The notes: a model not told the origin generated them from the letters alone. A DNA stretch of 64,000 nucleotides from Bradyrhizobium betae (GCF_008932115.1 NZ_CP044543.1:1054001-1118000), one strand, 5' to 3'. Numbered from the stretch's first letter, positions 25,217 through 35,237 are shown. Translations and numbers: made by a program.

Positions 25217-26131
25217 ATGAGCAAATCACTGCAGGACAAGGTCATCATCGTCACCGGCGCAGGCCGCGGCATCGGGCGGGAGATCGCGCTGCTGTGCGCG
25301 GCGGAAGGCGCCAAGGTCGTCGTCAACGACCCCGGCGTCGCCGCCGACGGCGCCGGCACCAGCGCCACACCCGCCGAGGAGGTGGTGGAGGAAATCAAGA
25401 AGCGTGGCGGGAGTGCAGTGGCCAATTTCGAGTCGGTGGCGGAAGCGATCCCCGCCAGCAAGATCGTGAAGGCTGCGACCGATCATTTCGGCCGGCTCGA
25501 CGGCGTCGTCAACAATGCCGGCATCCTGCGCGACATGATCTTCCACAAGATGAGCGTGGAGGCGTTCGAGGCCGTCATCAAGGTGCATCTGATGGGCTCG
25601 TTCTACGTCAGCCACGCCGCCGCGCGCATCTTCCGCGAGCAGGAGTCCGGCTCCTTCGTGCACTTCACCTCGACCTCGGGCCTGATCGGCAATTTCGGCC
25701 AGGCCAATTATGCCGCCGCCAAGCTCGGCATCGTCGGCCTGTCGAAATCGATCGCGCTCGACATGGGCCGCTTCAACGTTCGTTCCAACTGCGTCTCGCC
25801 GTTCGCCTGGACCCGCATGATCGGCACCATCCCGACCGAGACCGAGGCCGAGAAGGCGCGCGTCGAGAAGATCAAGCAGATGGGCCCGGAGAAGATCGCG
25901 CCGATCTGCGCCTATCTGCTCTCCGATGCCGCCAAGGAAGTCACCGGGCAGATCTTCGGCGCGCGCATGAACGAGCTGTTCCTGTTCAGCCAGAACCGCC
26001 CGCTGCGCTCGGTTCATCGCAGCGAAGGCTGGACGCCGCAGTCGATCGCCGAACACGGCATGCCGGCGCTGAAGGGCTCGTTCTACAAGCTCGACCGTTC
26101 GGCGGATATCTTCCCGTGGGATCCGGTCTGA
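25217..26131 (+). CDS. SDR-family hydroxyacyl-CoA dehydrogenase-like protein
   Basis: A 304-residue short-chain dehydrogenase. The NAD(P)-binding TGAGRGIGRE motif, NNAG (VVNNAGILRD) and the YxxxK motif (ANYAAAKLG) are present, with Ser in FTSTSG. The long N-terminal insert (GVAADGAGTSATPAEE) resembles peroxisomal multifunctional enzyme type 2 dehydrogenases, which oxidise 3-hydroxyacyl-CoA. GGAG precedes ATG 25217. With the thiolase upstream it could supply the last two steps of a beta-oxidation of an unusual acyl chain. Confidence 0.82.
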   Translation: MSKSLQDKVIIVTGAGRGIGREIALLCAAEGAKVVVNDPGVAADGAGTSATPAEEVVEEIKKRGGSAVANFESVAEAIPASKIVKAATDHFGRLDGVVNNAGILRDMIFHKMSVEAFEAVIKVHLMGSFYVSHAAARIFREQESGSFVHFTSTSGLIGNFGQANYAAAKLGIVGLSKSIALDMGRFNVRSNCVSPFAWTRMIGTIPTETEAEKARVEKIKQMGPEKIAPICAYLLSDAAKEVTGQIFGARMNELFLFSQNRPLRSVHRSEGWTPQSIAEHGMPALKGSFYKLDRSADIFPWDPV

Positions 26132-26141
26132 GCTGACTTCA

Positions 26142-26165
26142 CCTCTCCCCGCTTGCGGGGAGAGG
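26142..26165. terminator. Hairpin between convergent SDR and ppc genes
   Basis: CCTCTCCCC and GGGGAGAGG pair perfectly over the loop GCTTGC, 10 bases after the SDR stop and 26 bases from the ppc stop. It is well placed to serve both convergent genes. It is the minimal form of the CTCTCCCC repeat family seen at 1653, 46562 and 47393. Confidence 0.6.
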
Positions 26166-26191
26166 GAGCGCACCGCCGTCGTGGCGAACAC

Positions 26192-28984
26192 CTACCCCGT
26201 ATTCCTGAGCCCCGCCGAAATCCCGTTGATGGTGAGCTGAATCCCGCGCAGCACCTGCTCGTCCGGGTTCTGCGCGCGGTGCTCCTTGAGCAGCTCGACC
26301 TGCACGTGGTTGAGCGGATCGAGATAGGGGAAGCGGTGGCGCACGGAGCGCTCCAGCAGCGGGTTGCCCTGCAGCAGGCGGTCCTGGCCCATGATGTCGA
26401 GCAGCGTCTCGATGCAGGAATGCCATTCGCGGCGGATGCGGCCGAAGATTTTTTCGCGCAGGGCCTCGTCGGGCACGAGCTCGGCATAGCGCGAGGCGAT
26501 CGCGATCGAGCTCTTGGCGAGCACCATGTCCATGTTCGACAGCAGCATGCGGAAGAACGGCCATTCCCTGTAGAGCTCTTTCAGGAACGGCATGCCCTTG
26601 TCCGGATGCTGCGCGATCCATTGCTCGACCGCGCTGCCGAAGCCGTACCAGCCCGGCAGCATCAGGCGGCACTGCGCCCATGAGAACACCCAGGGGATCG
26701 CGCGCAAATCCTCGATCGCGCGGGTCTTCTTGCGCGAGGCCGGACGGCTGCCGATGTTGAGCGTCGCGATCTCGTTGATCACGGTCGAGGCCCAGAAATA
26801 ATCGACGAAACCGTCGGTCTCGTAGACGAGGCCGCGATAGGCCTTGAAGGCAAGGCCCGACAGCTCGTCCATCGCGGTGAGGTATTCGCGGCGCGGCGCG
26901 CTCTGGCGCGGATGCAGCAGGCTCGCCTCCAGCGTCGCGGCCGCGAGAATCTCCAGATTGCTGCGGCCGACCTCGGCGTTGGAATATTTCGACGAGATGA
27001 TCTCGCCCTGCTCGGTGATGCGGATCTGGCCGTTCACGGCGCCGCCCGGCTGGGCGATGATGGCGTCATAGCTCGGACCGCCGCCGCGGCCGACCGAGCC
27101 GCCGCGGCCGTGGAACAGGCGCAGGCGCACGTGATGCCGCTCGAACACTTCGACGAGACCGATCTCGGCCTTGTAGAGCTCCCAGCCCGAGGTGACGAAG
27201 CCGCCATCCTTGTTGCTGTCGGAATAGCCGAGCATGACCTCCTGCACGCCGCCACAGCTGTCGACGAGGCGACGGTAATCGTGCAGCGACAGCATCCGAT
27301 CCATGATGACGGAGGAGGCCTGCAAATCCTCGATGGTCTCGAACAGCGGCACGATGTTGATGGCGCTGCGCCCGGAGGGATGGACGAGGCCGACTTCCTT
27401 CAGGAGTACGGCGACCTCGAGCATGTCGGACATGCTCTTGCACATCGAGATGATGCATTGGGGAATGGAGTCCGAGCCGAACTTCGCATGCGCCTCCGCG
27501 GCGGCGTGGAAGACGTTGAGCTCGCCCATGGTCTCGTCGCTGTACTTGACGAAGGGCGACACCAGCGAGCGCGGGCTGCGCAATTCGTTGGTCAGCAGCG
27601 AGATGCGGGCGTCCTCGCCGAGCGCGAGATAGGACATGCCGGGGTTGGCGGCGTCCATCAGCTCGGCGATGGTGCGCTCGTGCACAGCGGAATTCTGACG
27701 GATGTCGAGCCGCGCCAGATGGAAGCCGAAACAATCCACCGCGCGCCGCAGCAGCCGGAGCCTGCCGCGCGCGATGACGCGGGCGTTGTTGGAGATCAGC
27801 GAGCGGTGCAGCACGTCGAGATCGGCCTGCAACTCCCTGACGCTCCCATAGGGCGCGCCCTTGCCAACCGGCCGGCGCGTGATCTCGACCTGGAGCTTTT
27901 CGGCCGTCGCGGTCAGGCGGGCGTAGATGCCGGAGACCGCGAGGCGATACGGCTCGCCGATCCGGTGCGGCGAGGTATCGGGCGAGCGCTCCGCCAGGTT
28001 GCGCAGCTCCTCGGAAATGTCGGCAAGATGCGCCGCGATCGACAGCTCGGAGCCGAGCACGTGCAGCTCCTCCAGATAGAACTGCATCACCCGGCTCGAC
28101 TGCAGCCGCAGCGTGCCGCGCATGACGTCGGCGGTGACGAAGGGATTGCCGTCGCGGTCGCCGCCGATCCAGCTGCCCATGCGCAGGAACGAGGCGAGCT
28201 CGCCAGCGGCCTGCTCGCCGCCCTCCTCCAGTCGATCCTCCAGCGTGTTGACCAGCCGCGGCACCTCGCGCAGGAACGTGTAGTCGTAGAACGACAGACC
28301 GTTGGCGACCTCGTCGAGCACGGTGAGCTTGGTCCGGCGCAAGAGATTGGTCTGCCATAGCGTCAGCACCTCGCGGCGCAGCTGCTCGTCGCTCGCTGCG
28401 GCCTCGTCCGCGGTCAGCGCGACGCGCTCGCGGCGGTCGAGCAGAGCTGCGACCTCCATCTCGCGGTCCATCGTGCTCTTGCGGCGGACCTCGGTCGGAT
28501 GCGCGGTCAGGACCGGGCTGACCAGCGCGGTCTTGAAGAAATTGCGCAACGCATCGGCGCCGATCCCCGCGGCCTTGGCATGGGCCAGCGTCTCCGCCAG
28601 CACGCCGGAGCCGCTGGCGGCACTGCGGGCACGCATCTGGCGGATGTTGTTCTGGTCCTCGGCGATGTTGGCGAGGTGGGAAAAATAGCTGAAGGCGCGG
28701 ACGATCCGCACCGTCTCGGAGGTCGACATGCTGTCGAGGATCTGCTCGAGCTCGCGGCGGGCGAGCCGGTCCTCGTCGCGGTGGAACCGGATCGAGGTCT
28801 GCCGGATGCGCTCGACCAGGTCGAACAGATCGGCGCCCTCCTGGTCGCGCACCGTGTCGCCCAGAATGCGCCCGAGCAGGCGGATGTCGTCCCGCAGCCG
28901 CGCATCCGCGTCCAGTGCCTGAATGTCCTCGGGGCGATTGGCGCGTTGATCGGCGGCGTCGGATGATACGGTTTGGAGGGACAT
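26192..28984 (-). CDS. ppc: Phosphoenolpyruvate carboxylase
   Basis: A 930-residue protein, the usual length for bacterial PEP carboxylase. Conserved sites are [13 protein letters not shown] (His region, near residue 160), [11 protein letters not shown], the glycine-rich [15 protein letters not shown] near residue 625, and the C-terminal end NTG. It makes oxaloacetate from PEP and bicarbonate for anaplerosis. AAGGAG lies 10 bases before ATG 28984. It stands alone, convergent with the SDR gene. Nothing in the sequence appears broken. Confidence 0.97.
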   Translation of the reverse strand: MSLQTVSSDAADQRANRPEDIQALDADARLRDDIRLLGRILGDTVRDQEGADLFDLVERIRQTSIRFHRDEDRLARRELEQILDSMSTSETVRIVRAFSYFSHLANIAEDQNNIRQMRARSAASGSGVLAETLAHAKAAGIGADALRNFFKTALVSPVLTAHPTEVRRKSTMDREMEVAALLDRRERVALTADEAAASDEQLRREVLTLWQTNLLRRTKLTVLDEVANGLSFYDYTFLREVPRLVNTLEDRLEEGGEQAAGELASFLRMGSWIGGDRDGNPFVTADVMRGTLRLQSSRVMQFYLEELHVLGSELSIAAHLADISEELRNLAERSPDTSPHRIGEPYRLAVSGIYARLTATAEKLQVEITRRPVGKGAPYGSVRELQADLDVLHRSLISNNARVIARGRLRLLRRAVDCFGFHLARLDIRQNSAVHERTIAELMDAANPGMSYLALGEDARISLLTNELRSPRSLVSPFVKYSDETMGELNVFHAAAEAHAKFGSDSIPQCIISMCKSMSDMLEVAVLLKEVGLVHPSGRSAINIVPLFETIEDLQASSVIMDRMLSLHDYRRLVDSCGGVQEVMLGYSDSNKDGGFVTSGWELYKAEIGLVEVFERHHVRLRLFHGRGGSVGRGGGPSYDAIIAQPGGAVNGQIRITEQGEIISSKYSNAEVGRSNLEILAAATLEASLLHPRQSAPRREYLTAMDELSGLAFKAYRGLVYETDGFVDYFWASTVINEIATLNIGSRPASRKKTRAIEDLRAIPWVFSWAQCRLMLPGWYGFGSAVEQWIAQHPDKGMPFLKELYREWPFFRMLLSNMDMVLAKSSIAIASRYAELVPDEALREKIFGRIRREWHSCIETLLDIMGQDRLLQGNPLLERSVRHRFPYLDPLNHVQVELLKEHRAQNPDEQVLRGIQLTINGISAGLRNTG

Positions 28985-29161
28985 CGGCGCGCGCTCCTTC
29001 TAGAGCTCCCTATGGCTCCCCGGCCCGGTCGAGTGTGCAAGTTTTTTGCCGCAGCGCAAGATGAGTTTGGGGGCGGCGCACATTCGTGCCACGCCTTCGC
29101 GGTCTCGCGGCATAGTCTGCCCGAGCTTTGCTGGTCCGCTTCGCCCTCGCGAGAACAAAGG

Positions 29162-29262
29162 GCGCAGGGAAGGCCGGGCGCCGGCTGGCACCCAGGGTCC
29201 GCACGCGGAAGACGCACGCGGGGTGACCACAGGTGATGCCGGTCGCCCGGCCTTCCCTGCGC
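29162..29262. repeat. 19-bp inverted repeat within the non-coding stretch
   Basis: GCGCAGGGAAGGCCGGGCG (29162-29180) is exactly complementary to CGCCCGGCCTTCCCTGCGC (29244-29262). The 63 bases between include further pairing (CCGGCTGGC with GATGCCGG). An RNA from either strand would form a long stable hairpin. Confidence 0.75.
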
Positions 29263-29752
29263 AATGGTTTTACGGCTTATGGCGCGCTCTCCCCGGGGAG
29301 CGATGCACTGTTGCCCCCGTCGCCTTGCGGATGATCGATGCGCGCACCGGTTGGCCGCCACATTACCGCAAGCCTTGACGCCAGCCTGCGGGCGTCAGGA
29401 CCACACGCTTTTGCCGTCCGCGGACGTCCCTCCCCGATCATTCCAGGGCTCGCGCGTGCTCGCCCCAAAAGCCGAAAAGAAACGCTGTGACCGCGCCGTG
29501 TCGATCCCGCGGATCGTGATGGCTCACAGGCATAGCCCGCCCTGCCCTCCCGTCACGCGCCGGCGCTGCCGCGTCCATCGCATCCCGACTCACGTATCGT
29601 GACGATCGCGAAACGCCCCTTTGGCGGGCCGGGATGAAATGCGGTTTACCCGAAGACAAAACTTCGGTCAATCAGAATATCTGGTAGGCGGCGCTTGACC
29701 TGCATGTGGCGTGTTTTGCCCGTCGGGCAACGCGAGGAATGGTGTGAGGTGT

Positions 29753-29839
29753 GTAGGATGGGGAGAGCGAAGCGAAACCCATCACGCTTCGTCACCAGCG
29801 GACGAATTGATGGGTTTCGCTTCGCTCTCCCCATCCTAC
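29753..29839. repeat. 32-bp perfect inverted repeat before yccF
   Basis: Arms of 32 bases at 29753-29784 and 29808-29839, beginning GTAGGATGGGGAGAGCGAAG and ending with its exact complement, enclose a 23-base loop. It lies 17 bases beyond the yccF stop, so it probably ends that transcript. The outer GTAGG...CCTAC resembles the GTAGGGTGGGC family at 33422 and 44477. Confidence 0.8.
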
Positions 29840-29855
29840 GAGCTGCGCGTTCGCC

Positions 29856-30260
29856 CTAAGCCGGCACGATCACCTTGCCGATCGGCCACAGCGCGATGCC
29901 CGCGAGCTTGAGATGCGCCCAGGCGAAGGGGATGCCGATGATGGTCACGGCGAGCACCAGGGCGGTCACGAGGTGGCCTAGCGCCAGCCACCAGCCGGCC
30001 AGCACGAACCAGATGATGTTGCCGATCACCCCGAGCGGGCCGGTGCCGACATCCTCGACGCCGGTGACCTCATAGCGATTGACCGCCCGCGAGCCGAACG
30101 GCAGCAGCGTGTAGATGGCGATGTTGAAAGCCGCCCGCGCCCAGGGCAGGCCGATGATGGTGACGGCCATGATGACCGCAGCCACCAGCCAGCCGAACGC
30201 CATCCAGGCGCCGCCGATGAGGATCCAGAGGATGTTGAGCAGCATGGAAACGGGGGTCAT
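29856..30260 (-). CDS. yccF: YccF-domain inner-membrane protein
   Basis: A 134-residue membrane protein with two copies of the YccF domain, each with a hydrophobic hairpin and the repeated motif TIIGLPWA / TIIGIPFAWA. E. coli YccF has a similar length and plan. The function is unknown; involvement in transport is sometimes suggested from the family. ATG 30260 is chosen because it matches the family's short N-terminus (MTPVSMLLNILW); a TTG at 30278 would add six residues. Confidence 0.85.
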   Translation of the reverse strand: MTPVSMLLNILWILIGGAWMAFGWLVAAVIMAVTIIGLPWARAAFNIAIYTLLPFGSRAVNRYEVTGVEDVGTGPLGVIGNIIWFVLAGWWLALGHLVTALVLAVTIIGIPFAWAHLKLAGIALWPIGKVIVPA

Positions 30261-30475
30261 GGTTTTATCCGCGGTCAATGATCCCGCCTATATAGGCGCG
30301 AAAATCATCGCTGCGAAGACGGCCAGCGGCTCCGCCGCGTCCGATTGCCTCAAATGGCGCCGCCCGCGCACCACTTCATCGAACTGACGCACGCGACGAC
30401 CAGAATGGCACGGCGATTGAAACAAACAGGACGCCATGGCGTTGCTGTCGCGGCCACTGGCGCCTGGGGATTTAC

Positions 30476-32593
30476 ATGTCCGATTTCGTCATCGAGGAAG
30501 GCCTGCCTTATCCGCTGGGTGCCCATTGGAGCGGCAAGGGCACGAACTTTGCGGTATTTTCAGCGAATGCCACCAAGGTGGAGGTCTGCCTGTTCGACGG
30601 CGATCGCGAGACGCACCGTTTCGAGCTGCCGGAATACACCGACCAGGTCTTCCACGGCTACATCGCGGGCGTCGGGCCCGGCACGTTTTACGGCCTCCGC
30701 GTTCACGGGCCCTATCAGCCCGAGGCCGGTCATCGCTTCAACCCGAACAAGCTCCTGCTCGACCCCTATGCCCGCGCCCACGCCGGCACCCTGACATGGG
30801 ACCCGGCGGTGTTCGGCTATAAGATGGAGACGGGCGACGACACCACCTTCGACGAGCGCGACAGCGCGCCGTTCATGCCGAAATGCGTCGTGGTCGATCC
30901 CGATTTCGACTGGCAGGCCGAGGCGGCGCGGCAGAACGTGCATTGGGACGAGACCATCGTCTACGAAACGCATGTCAAAGGATTTACGAAGAAGCACCCC
31001 GACGTGCCCGAGCATCTGCGCGGCACCTATGCCGGCTTTGCCGCGCCCGAGATGATCGGACACCTGACCTCGCTCGGCGTCACCTCGGTCGAGCTGCTGC
31101 CGGTGCACTCCTTCATCAACGACGACTATTTGCTGAAGAAGAACCTGGTCAACTACTGGGGCTACAACACCATCGGCTTCTTCGCGCCCGACCCGCGCTA
31201 TGCCTCCGACGTGCCGAACTCCTTGCGCGAGTTCAAGGAGATGGTGTCGAAGCTGCACGGCGCCGGGCTCGAGGTGATCCTCGACGTCGTCTACAACCAC
31301 ACCGCCGAAGGCAACGAGCTCGGGCCGACGCTGTCGTTCAAGGGCATCGACAACGCCAGCTATTATCGCCTGCTGCCGGACCGGCGGCGCTATTACATCA
31401 ACGACACCGGCACCGGAAATACCGTCAACCTGTCCCATCCCCGCGTCATCCAGATGGTGATGGACAGCTTGCGCTACTGGGCCGGGCACATGCATATCGA
31501 CGGCTTCCGCTTCGACCTCGGCACCATTCTCGCCCGCGAGGTCTACGGTTTCGACGAGCAGAGCGGCTTCCTGAAGGCGATGGACCAGGACCCGCTGCTG
31601 GCGACCGTCAAGCTGATCGCCGAGCCCTGGGATTGCGGCCCCGGCGGCTACCAGGTCGGCGGCTTCCCGCCCGGCTGGGCGGAGTGGAACGACAAATATC
31701 GCGATATCGTGCGCGACTATTGGCGCGGCGAGGCGCCGCCCTCCGCGCTCGCCGCGCGGCTGCTTGGGTCGGCCGACATCTTCGGTCGCTGGGGCGGCCG
31801 GCGCTCATGGGCGAGCATCAATTTCATCACCGCCCATGACGGTTTCACGCTGAACGACTGGGCGAGTTACAACGACAAGCACAACGACGCCAATGGCGAA
31901 AACAACAAAGACGGCAATTCGAACAATTTGTCGTGGAATTGCGGCGCCGAAGGCCCGACCGACGACAAGGAGATCATCGCGCTGCGCGAGCGGCAGAAGC
32001 GCAACATGCTGGCGACGCTGCTGCTCTCGCAGGGAACGCCGATGCTGCTCGGCGGCGACGAATTCGGCCGCAGCCAGCAGGGCAACAACAACGCCTATTG
32101 CCAGGACAGCGACATCTCCTGGTTCGACTGGACCATGGGCGACGATGCGCAGGCGCTGCTCGCCTTCACCAAGCGCGTGATCCAGCTCCGGCGCGACTAC
32201 CCGATCCTGCGCCGCAGCCGCTTCCTCACCGGCGCCCACGACGCGCAGCTCGACATCCGCGATGTCGTCTGGGTCAATGCCGGCGGCGGCGAGATGACGA
32301 GCGCCTATTGGGAGAACGGCTGGTTGAAGTGTTTTGGTGTCGTGCTGGACGGCCGGGCGCGCAAGACCGCGATCCCGCGCCACGGCGAGGACGACAGCGT
32401 GCTGATCATCCTCAACAGCTACGAGGGCGAGGTCGACTTCAAGCTGCCACACACAACGGCCGGCCCGTGTTGGTCGCTGTTGCTCGACACCAATTCCGCC
32501 GACGGCGCGTCGGGCGATCGGTTCGAGTTCGACAGCATCTACAAGGTGCCGGGCCGGTCGTTCCTGCTGTTCGTTGGCGGGGAGCTGGCGTAG
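30476..32593 (+). CDS. glgX: Glycogen debranching enzyme
   Basis: A 705-residue GH13 protein. Residues about 10-110 form a CBM48-like domain (LGAHWSGKGTNFAVFSANA). The catalytic barrel shows the Asp nucleophile in DGFRFDLGTIL, the acid Glu in LIAEPWDCGPGGY and the third Asp in TAHDGFTL, with NYWGYN typical of GlgX/isoamylase. It cleaves alpha-1,6 branches of glycogen limit dextrin. GGGGA precedes ATG 30476. No glg neighbours are present in the window, so it is a solitary gene here. Confidence 0.95.
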   Translation: MSDFVIEEGLPYPLGAHWSGKGTNFAVFSANATKVEVCLFDGDRETHRFELPEYTDQVFHGYIAGVGPGTFYGLRVHGPYQPEAGHRFNPNKLLLDPYARAHAGTLTWDPAVFGYKMETGDDTTFDERDSAPFMPKCVVVDPDFDWQAEAARQNVHWDETIVYETHVKGFTKKHPDVPEHLRGTYAGFAAPEMIGHLTSLGVTSVELLPVHSFINDDYLLKKNLVNYWGYNTIGFFAPDPRYASDVPNSLREFKEMVSKLHGAGLEVILDVVYNHTAEGNELGPTLSFKGIDNASYYRLLPDRRRYYINDTGTGNTVNLSHPRVIQMVMDSLRYWAGHMHIDGFRFDLGTILAREVYGFDEQSGFLKAMDQDPLLATVKLIAEPWDCGPGGYQVGGFPPGWAEWNDKYRDIVRDYWRGEAPPSALAARLLGSADIFGRWGGRRSWASINFITAHDGFTLNDWASYNDKHNDANGENNKDGNSNNLSWNCGAEGPTDDKEIIALRERQKRNMLATLLLSQGTPMLLGGDEFGRSQQGNNNAYCQDSDISWFDWTMGDDAQALLAFTKRVIQLRRDYPILRRSRFLTGAHDAQLDIRDVVWVNAGGGEMTSAYWENGWLKCFGVVLDGRARKTAIPRHGEDDSVLIILNSYEGEVDFKLPHTTAGPCWSLLLDTNSADGASGDRFEFDSIYKVPGRSFLLFVGGELA

Positions 32594-32602
32594 GGGTTCG
32601 GA

Positions 32603-33397
32603 TCAGCGCCCCTCGAACTTCGCCTCGCGCTTTTCCATGAAGGCTTTCATGCCTTCGGCCATGTCCTGCGTCTTGAACAGCGGCAGCAGCTGGAGATAGA
32701 CGTGGTGGACGTGGTCGGAGAAATTTTCGTTCAGGCCCATGCGCATCATGCGTTTTGATGCTTGCACCGCGAGCGGCGCGTTGGCGGCGATCTCGCGGGC
32801 GATCGCGTTGGCGCGGGTCATCAGCTCGGCGTCCGGCACGACCTCGTTCGCGAGGCCCCAGTCGAGGCACTCGCGCGCACTCAGCGTCCGGCCGGTGAAG
32901 ATCAGCTCGGAGGCCTTGGCCCAGCCGAGCATCCGCGGCAACAGCCAGGTGCCGCCGGATTCCGGCACGACGCCGCGCTTGACGAAGGCCGCGGCAAGCT
33001 TGGAGGATTCCGCCATGATGCGAATGTCGCAGCCGAGCGCGGTGTCCATGCCGTAGCCGGCCGCGCCGCCGTTGACGGCGCAGATGGTCGGCTTGTCCAT
33101 CGCCTGCAACACCGTCGGCGGCGTGTTGCGCAAATTGATCGTGGTCGGTGACGACGCCGCGCTGAGACCGTTGCCGTCGCGCTCCTTGCGCAGGTCGAGG
33201 CCGGCGCAGAACGCCCGCCCCTTGCCGGTCAGGATGACGACGCGGACGTTCTTGTCCTCGTTGGCCTCGGTCAATAGCCGCGCCAGATCGTTGAGCATCG
33301 GCCCGGAGATCGTGTTCATGCGCTCCGGCGCGTTGAGCGTGATGGTCGCGATGTGGTCGGCGACGGTGTAGAGGACTTCGTTGGCGGCGTCGGTCAT
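32603..33397 (-). CDS. Enoyl-CoA hydratase/isomerase (PaaG-like)
   Basis: A 264-residue crotonase. The oxyanion-hole segments are AFCAGLDLRK and GGAAGYGM. The helix-3 region FVKRGVVPESGGTWLLPR is like PaaG, placing the main acid at PESGG rather than at the usual hydratase Glu. It is therefore more likely an isomerase of unsaturated acyl-CoA than a plain hydratase. ATG 33397 has GGGAAA 8 bases upstream; an ATG six codons earlier sits in a repeat edge. Its stop lies 9 bases from the convergent glgX stop. Confidence 0.85.
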   Translation of the reverse strand: MTDAANEVLYTVADHIATITLNAPERMNTISGPMLNDLARLLTEANEDKNVRVVILTGKGRAFCAGLDLRKERDGNGLSAASSPTTINLRNTPPTVLQAMDKPTICAVNGGAAGYGMDTALGCDIRIMAESSKLAAAFVKRGVVPESGGTWLLPRMLGWAKASELIFTGRTLSARECLDWGLANEVVPDAELMTRANAIAREIAANAPLAVQASKRMMRMGLNENFSDHVHHVYLQLLPLFKTQDMAEGMKAFMEKREAKFEGR

Positions 33398-33421
33398 GTG
33401 AATATTTCCCGTCATGCATCT

Positions 33422-33510
33422 CGTAGGGTGGGCAAAGGCGCGAGCGCCGTGCCCACCATGTTTCCTCAGTGCTGAAATTGGTGGGCACGCTACGCTTTGC
33501 CCACCCTACG
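33422..33510. repeat. Palindromic repeat, GTAGGGTGGGCAAAG family
   Basis: Left arm CGTAGGGTGGGCAAAGGCG and right arm CGCTTTGCCCACCCTACG pair with a one-base bulge; inside, GTGCCCACC pairs with GGTGGGCAC. A close copy lies at 44477-44564, and a looser one at 38768-38880. Located between the acyl-CoA ligase stop and the crotonase start. Confidence 0.8.
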
Positions 33511-33526
33511 GGTCATCGTCTCATCG

Positions 33527-35071
33527 TCAGATCTTCCGTCCCGCCTGCTCCCAATAGGGATCACGCAGGCGGCGCTTGAAGATCTTGCCGGAGTCTTCGC
33601 GCGGCAGCCCGGTGCGGATCTCGATATGCTTCGGCACCTTGTAATCGGCGAGCGAGGTCTTCAGCCTTGCGCGGATGCCGGCGGCATCGAGCGTGATACC
33701 CGCCTGCGGCTCGACCACGGCCATCAGCGCCTCACCGAACTCGGCATCGGGGATGCCGAACACGGCGCAATCATGCACGCCGGGGACGGCGTGCAGCACG
33801 GATTCGATCTCGGCCGGATAGATGTTGACGCCGCCCGAAATCACCATGTCGCGCTTGCGATCGCAGATGAAGACATAGCCGTCTGCGTCGATGTAACCGA
33901 CATCACCTGAGGTGATGAAACCGTCGCGATCGATCTCGGCGCGCTTCTCCGGCTTGTTGTGGTAGGTGAAGTCCGCCATCTCCGCCATGCGGGAATAGAT
34001 CTCGCCGATCTCACCAACCGGCAACACGCTTCCGTCCTCGCCGATGAAGCGAAGCTCGGCGCCGGGCGAAATCCGGCCGACCGTGCCGGGCTTCTTCAAC
34101 GCGTCCTCGGAGGTCGCGAAGGTGACGGCGCTGGATTCGGTCGAGCCGTAGAATTCGTAGATCACCGGCCCCCACCACTCGATCATGGCGCGCTTGACGT
34201 CCGCCGGACAGGGCGCTGCAGCGTGGATGATGTGGCGCAGCGAGGAGACGTCGTACTTCTTTCGCACCGCCTCCGGCAGCTTCATCAGGCGGATGAACAT
34301 GGTCGGCACCATGAAGATGGTGTCAATCTGGTAACGCTCGATCAGTTCAAGAAACTCCTCGGGCTCGAAGCGCGGCATCAGCACCAGGACGCCGCCGAGC
34401 TTTCCGGCGCGGATGCCGAACGAGTTCGGCGCGGAATGATAGAGCGGCCCCGGCAGGATGGCGCGGGCACCGGGTTTCAGCCCGTAGATCATCGCGCGCA
34501 TGCGCTCGCCGGCCGCCTGCTGCGCCGGCGTCGGTGCATTGCGCCGCACACCCTTGGGATGGCCTGTCGTGCCCGAGGTGTAGATCATGTTCATTGGCTG
34601 TGGCACGACCGGGCCGTCATAGGGCTGGTACTGCACGAGCCAGGTTTCGAAATCGATCGCAAAATCCGGCGTTGCCAGATGATCGGGATCGACCTTGTAG
34701 TTCGACAGAATTTCCGGCGGCGTTGGGACGCTGAGCACGGTGACGCCCTTCGGAATCGTATCGCGCAAGGCGTGCAGCATGTCGGCGTGTCCGATCAGGA
34801 CGGAGGTGCCGGTGTCGCCGAGGATGTAGTTGATCTCCTCAGGCTTGAAATGCCAGTTGATCGGCACGCCGTAGGCCCCGAGCCGCATCGCGGCATAGGC
34901 AGCCTCGAGGAAGGCGATGTCGTTGCGCATCAGCATGCAGACGCAATCGCCCTGCCTGACGCCGATCTGGGCGAGGCCGGAGGCGATGCGATCGGCACGG
35001 GTGGCGACTTCCGCATGGGAACGGCGGCGCTCGCCGGAGACGATGCCGAGGAATGGGGACGTTTCGCTCAT
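33527..35071 (-). CDS. Acyl-CoA ligase (AMP-binding)
   Basis: A 514-residue adenylate-forming ligase. Core motifs: the P-loop-like YTSGTTGHPKG near residue 160, YEFYGSTESS, the TSGDVGYIDADGYVFICDR hinge region and the catalytic Lys in PREDSGKIFKR. It activates a carboxylic acid to its CoA thioester with ATP. The start ATG 35071 has a weak AAGAAA site; 59 further in-frame codons upstream lie in a repeat and are rejected. Substrate unknown; the crotonases on the same strand on both sides suggest an unsaturated or branched acid. Confidence 0.88.
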   Translation of the reverse strand: MSETSPFLGIVSGERRRSHAEVATRADRIASGLAQIGVRQGDCVCMLMRNDIAFLEAAYAAMRLGAYGVPINWHFKPEEINYILGDTGTSVLIGHADMLHALRDTIPKGVTVLSVPTPPEILSNYKVDPDHLATPDFAIDFETWLVQYQPYDGPVVPQPMNMIYTSGTTGHPKGVRRNAPTPAQQAAGERMRAMIYGLKPGARAILPGPLYHSAPNSFGIRAGKLGGVLVLMPRFEPEEFLELIERYQIDTIFMVPTMFIRLMKLPEAVRKKYDVSSLRHIIHAAAPCPADVKRAMIEWWGPVIYEFYGSTESSAVTFATSEDALKKPGTVGRISPGAELRFIGEDGSVLPVGEIGEIYSRMAEMADFTYHNKPEKRAEIDRDGFITSGDVGYIDADGYVFICDRKRDMVISGGVNIYPAEIESVLHAVPGVHDCAVFGIPDAEFGEALMAVVEPQAGITLDAAGIRARLKTSLADYKVPKHIEIRTGLPREDSGKIFKRRLRDPYWEQAGRKI

Positions 35072-35115
35072 TTTGTTTTTCTTTGTTGTTTGGCGACGAT
35101 GCCAGTTAGTCGTCA

Positions 35116-35136
35116 TCACCGGGCTTGTCCCGGTGA
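35116..35136. terminator. Hairpin between crotonase and ligase genes
   Basis: TCACCGGG and CCCGGTGA form an 8-bp stem over CTTGT. It is part of a longer repeat-like stretch (35098-35226) that contains further GC-rich partial palindromes. Confidence 0.45.
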
Positions 35137-35237
35137 TCCACTTCCTTGCTTCGTCGCAATCGGCCAAGAACGTGGATGGCCGGGACATCTCGTGCGAAGA
35201 CGCGCTTCGCGCTTTTGCCAGGCCATGACGGAGACCA

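Larger units (their letters stand above)
28985..29855. other. Long non-coding stretch with strong secondary structure
   Basis: This 870-base gap has no convincing gene: open frames on both strands are Arg/Pro/Gly-rich and lack ribosome sites. It contains a 19-bp perfect inverted repeat (29162-29180 with 29244-29262), several small hairpins (TTGCCCG-T-CGGGCAA at 29716-29730, TGACGCC/GGCGTCA near 29380) and a 32-bp palindromic arm pair (29753-29839). The part from about 29140 to 29480 resembles, from memory, a sequence common between genes in Bradyrhizobium genomes and often mis-annotated as small hypothetical proteins. The ppc promoter should lie near its left end. Confidence 0.6.

Noticed and set aside
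29046..29378. Possible 110-residue protein in the ppc-yccF gap
   Set aside because: No ribosome site, and the frame crosses a long inverted repeat. The same region is open on both strands. I treat it as a non-coding repeat.
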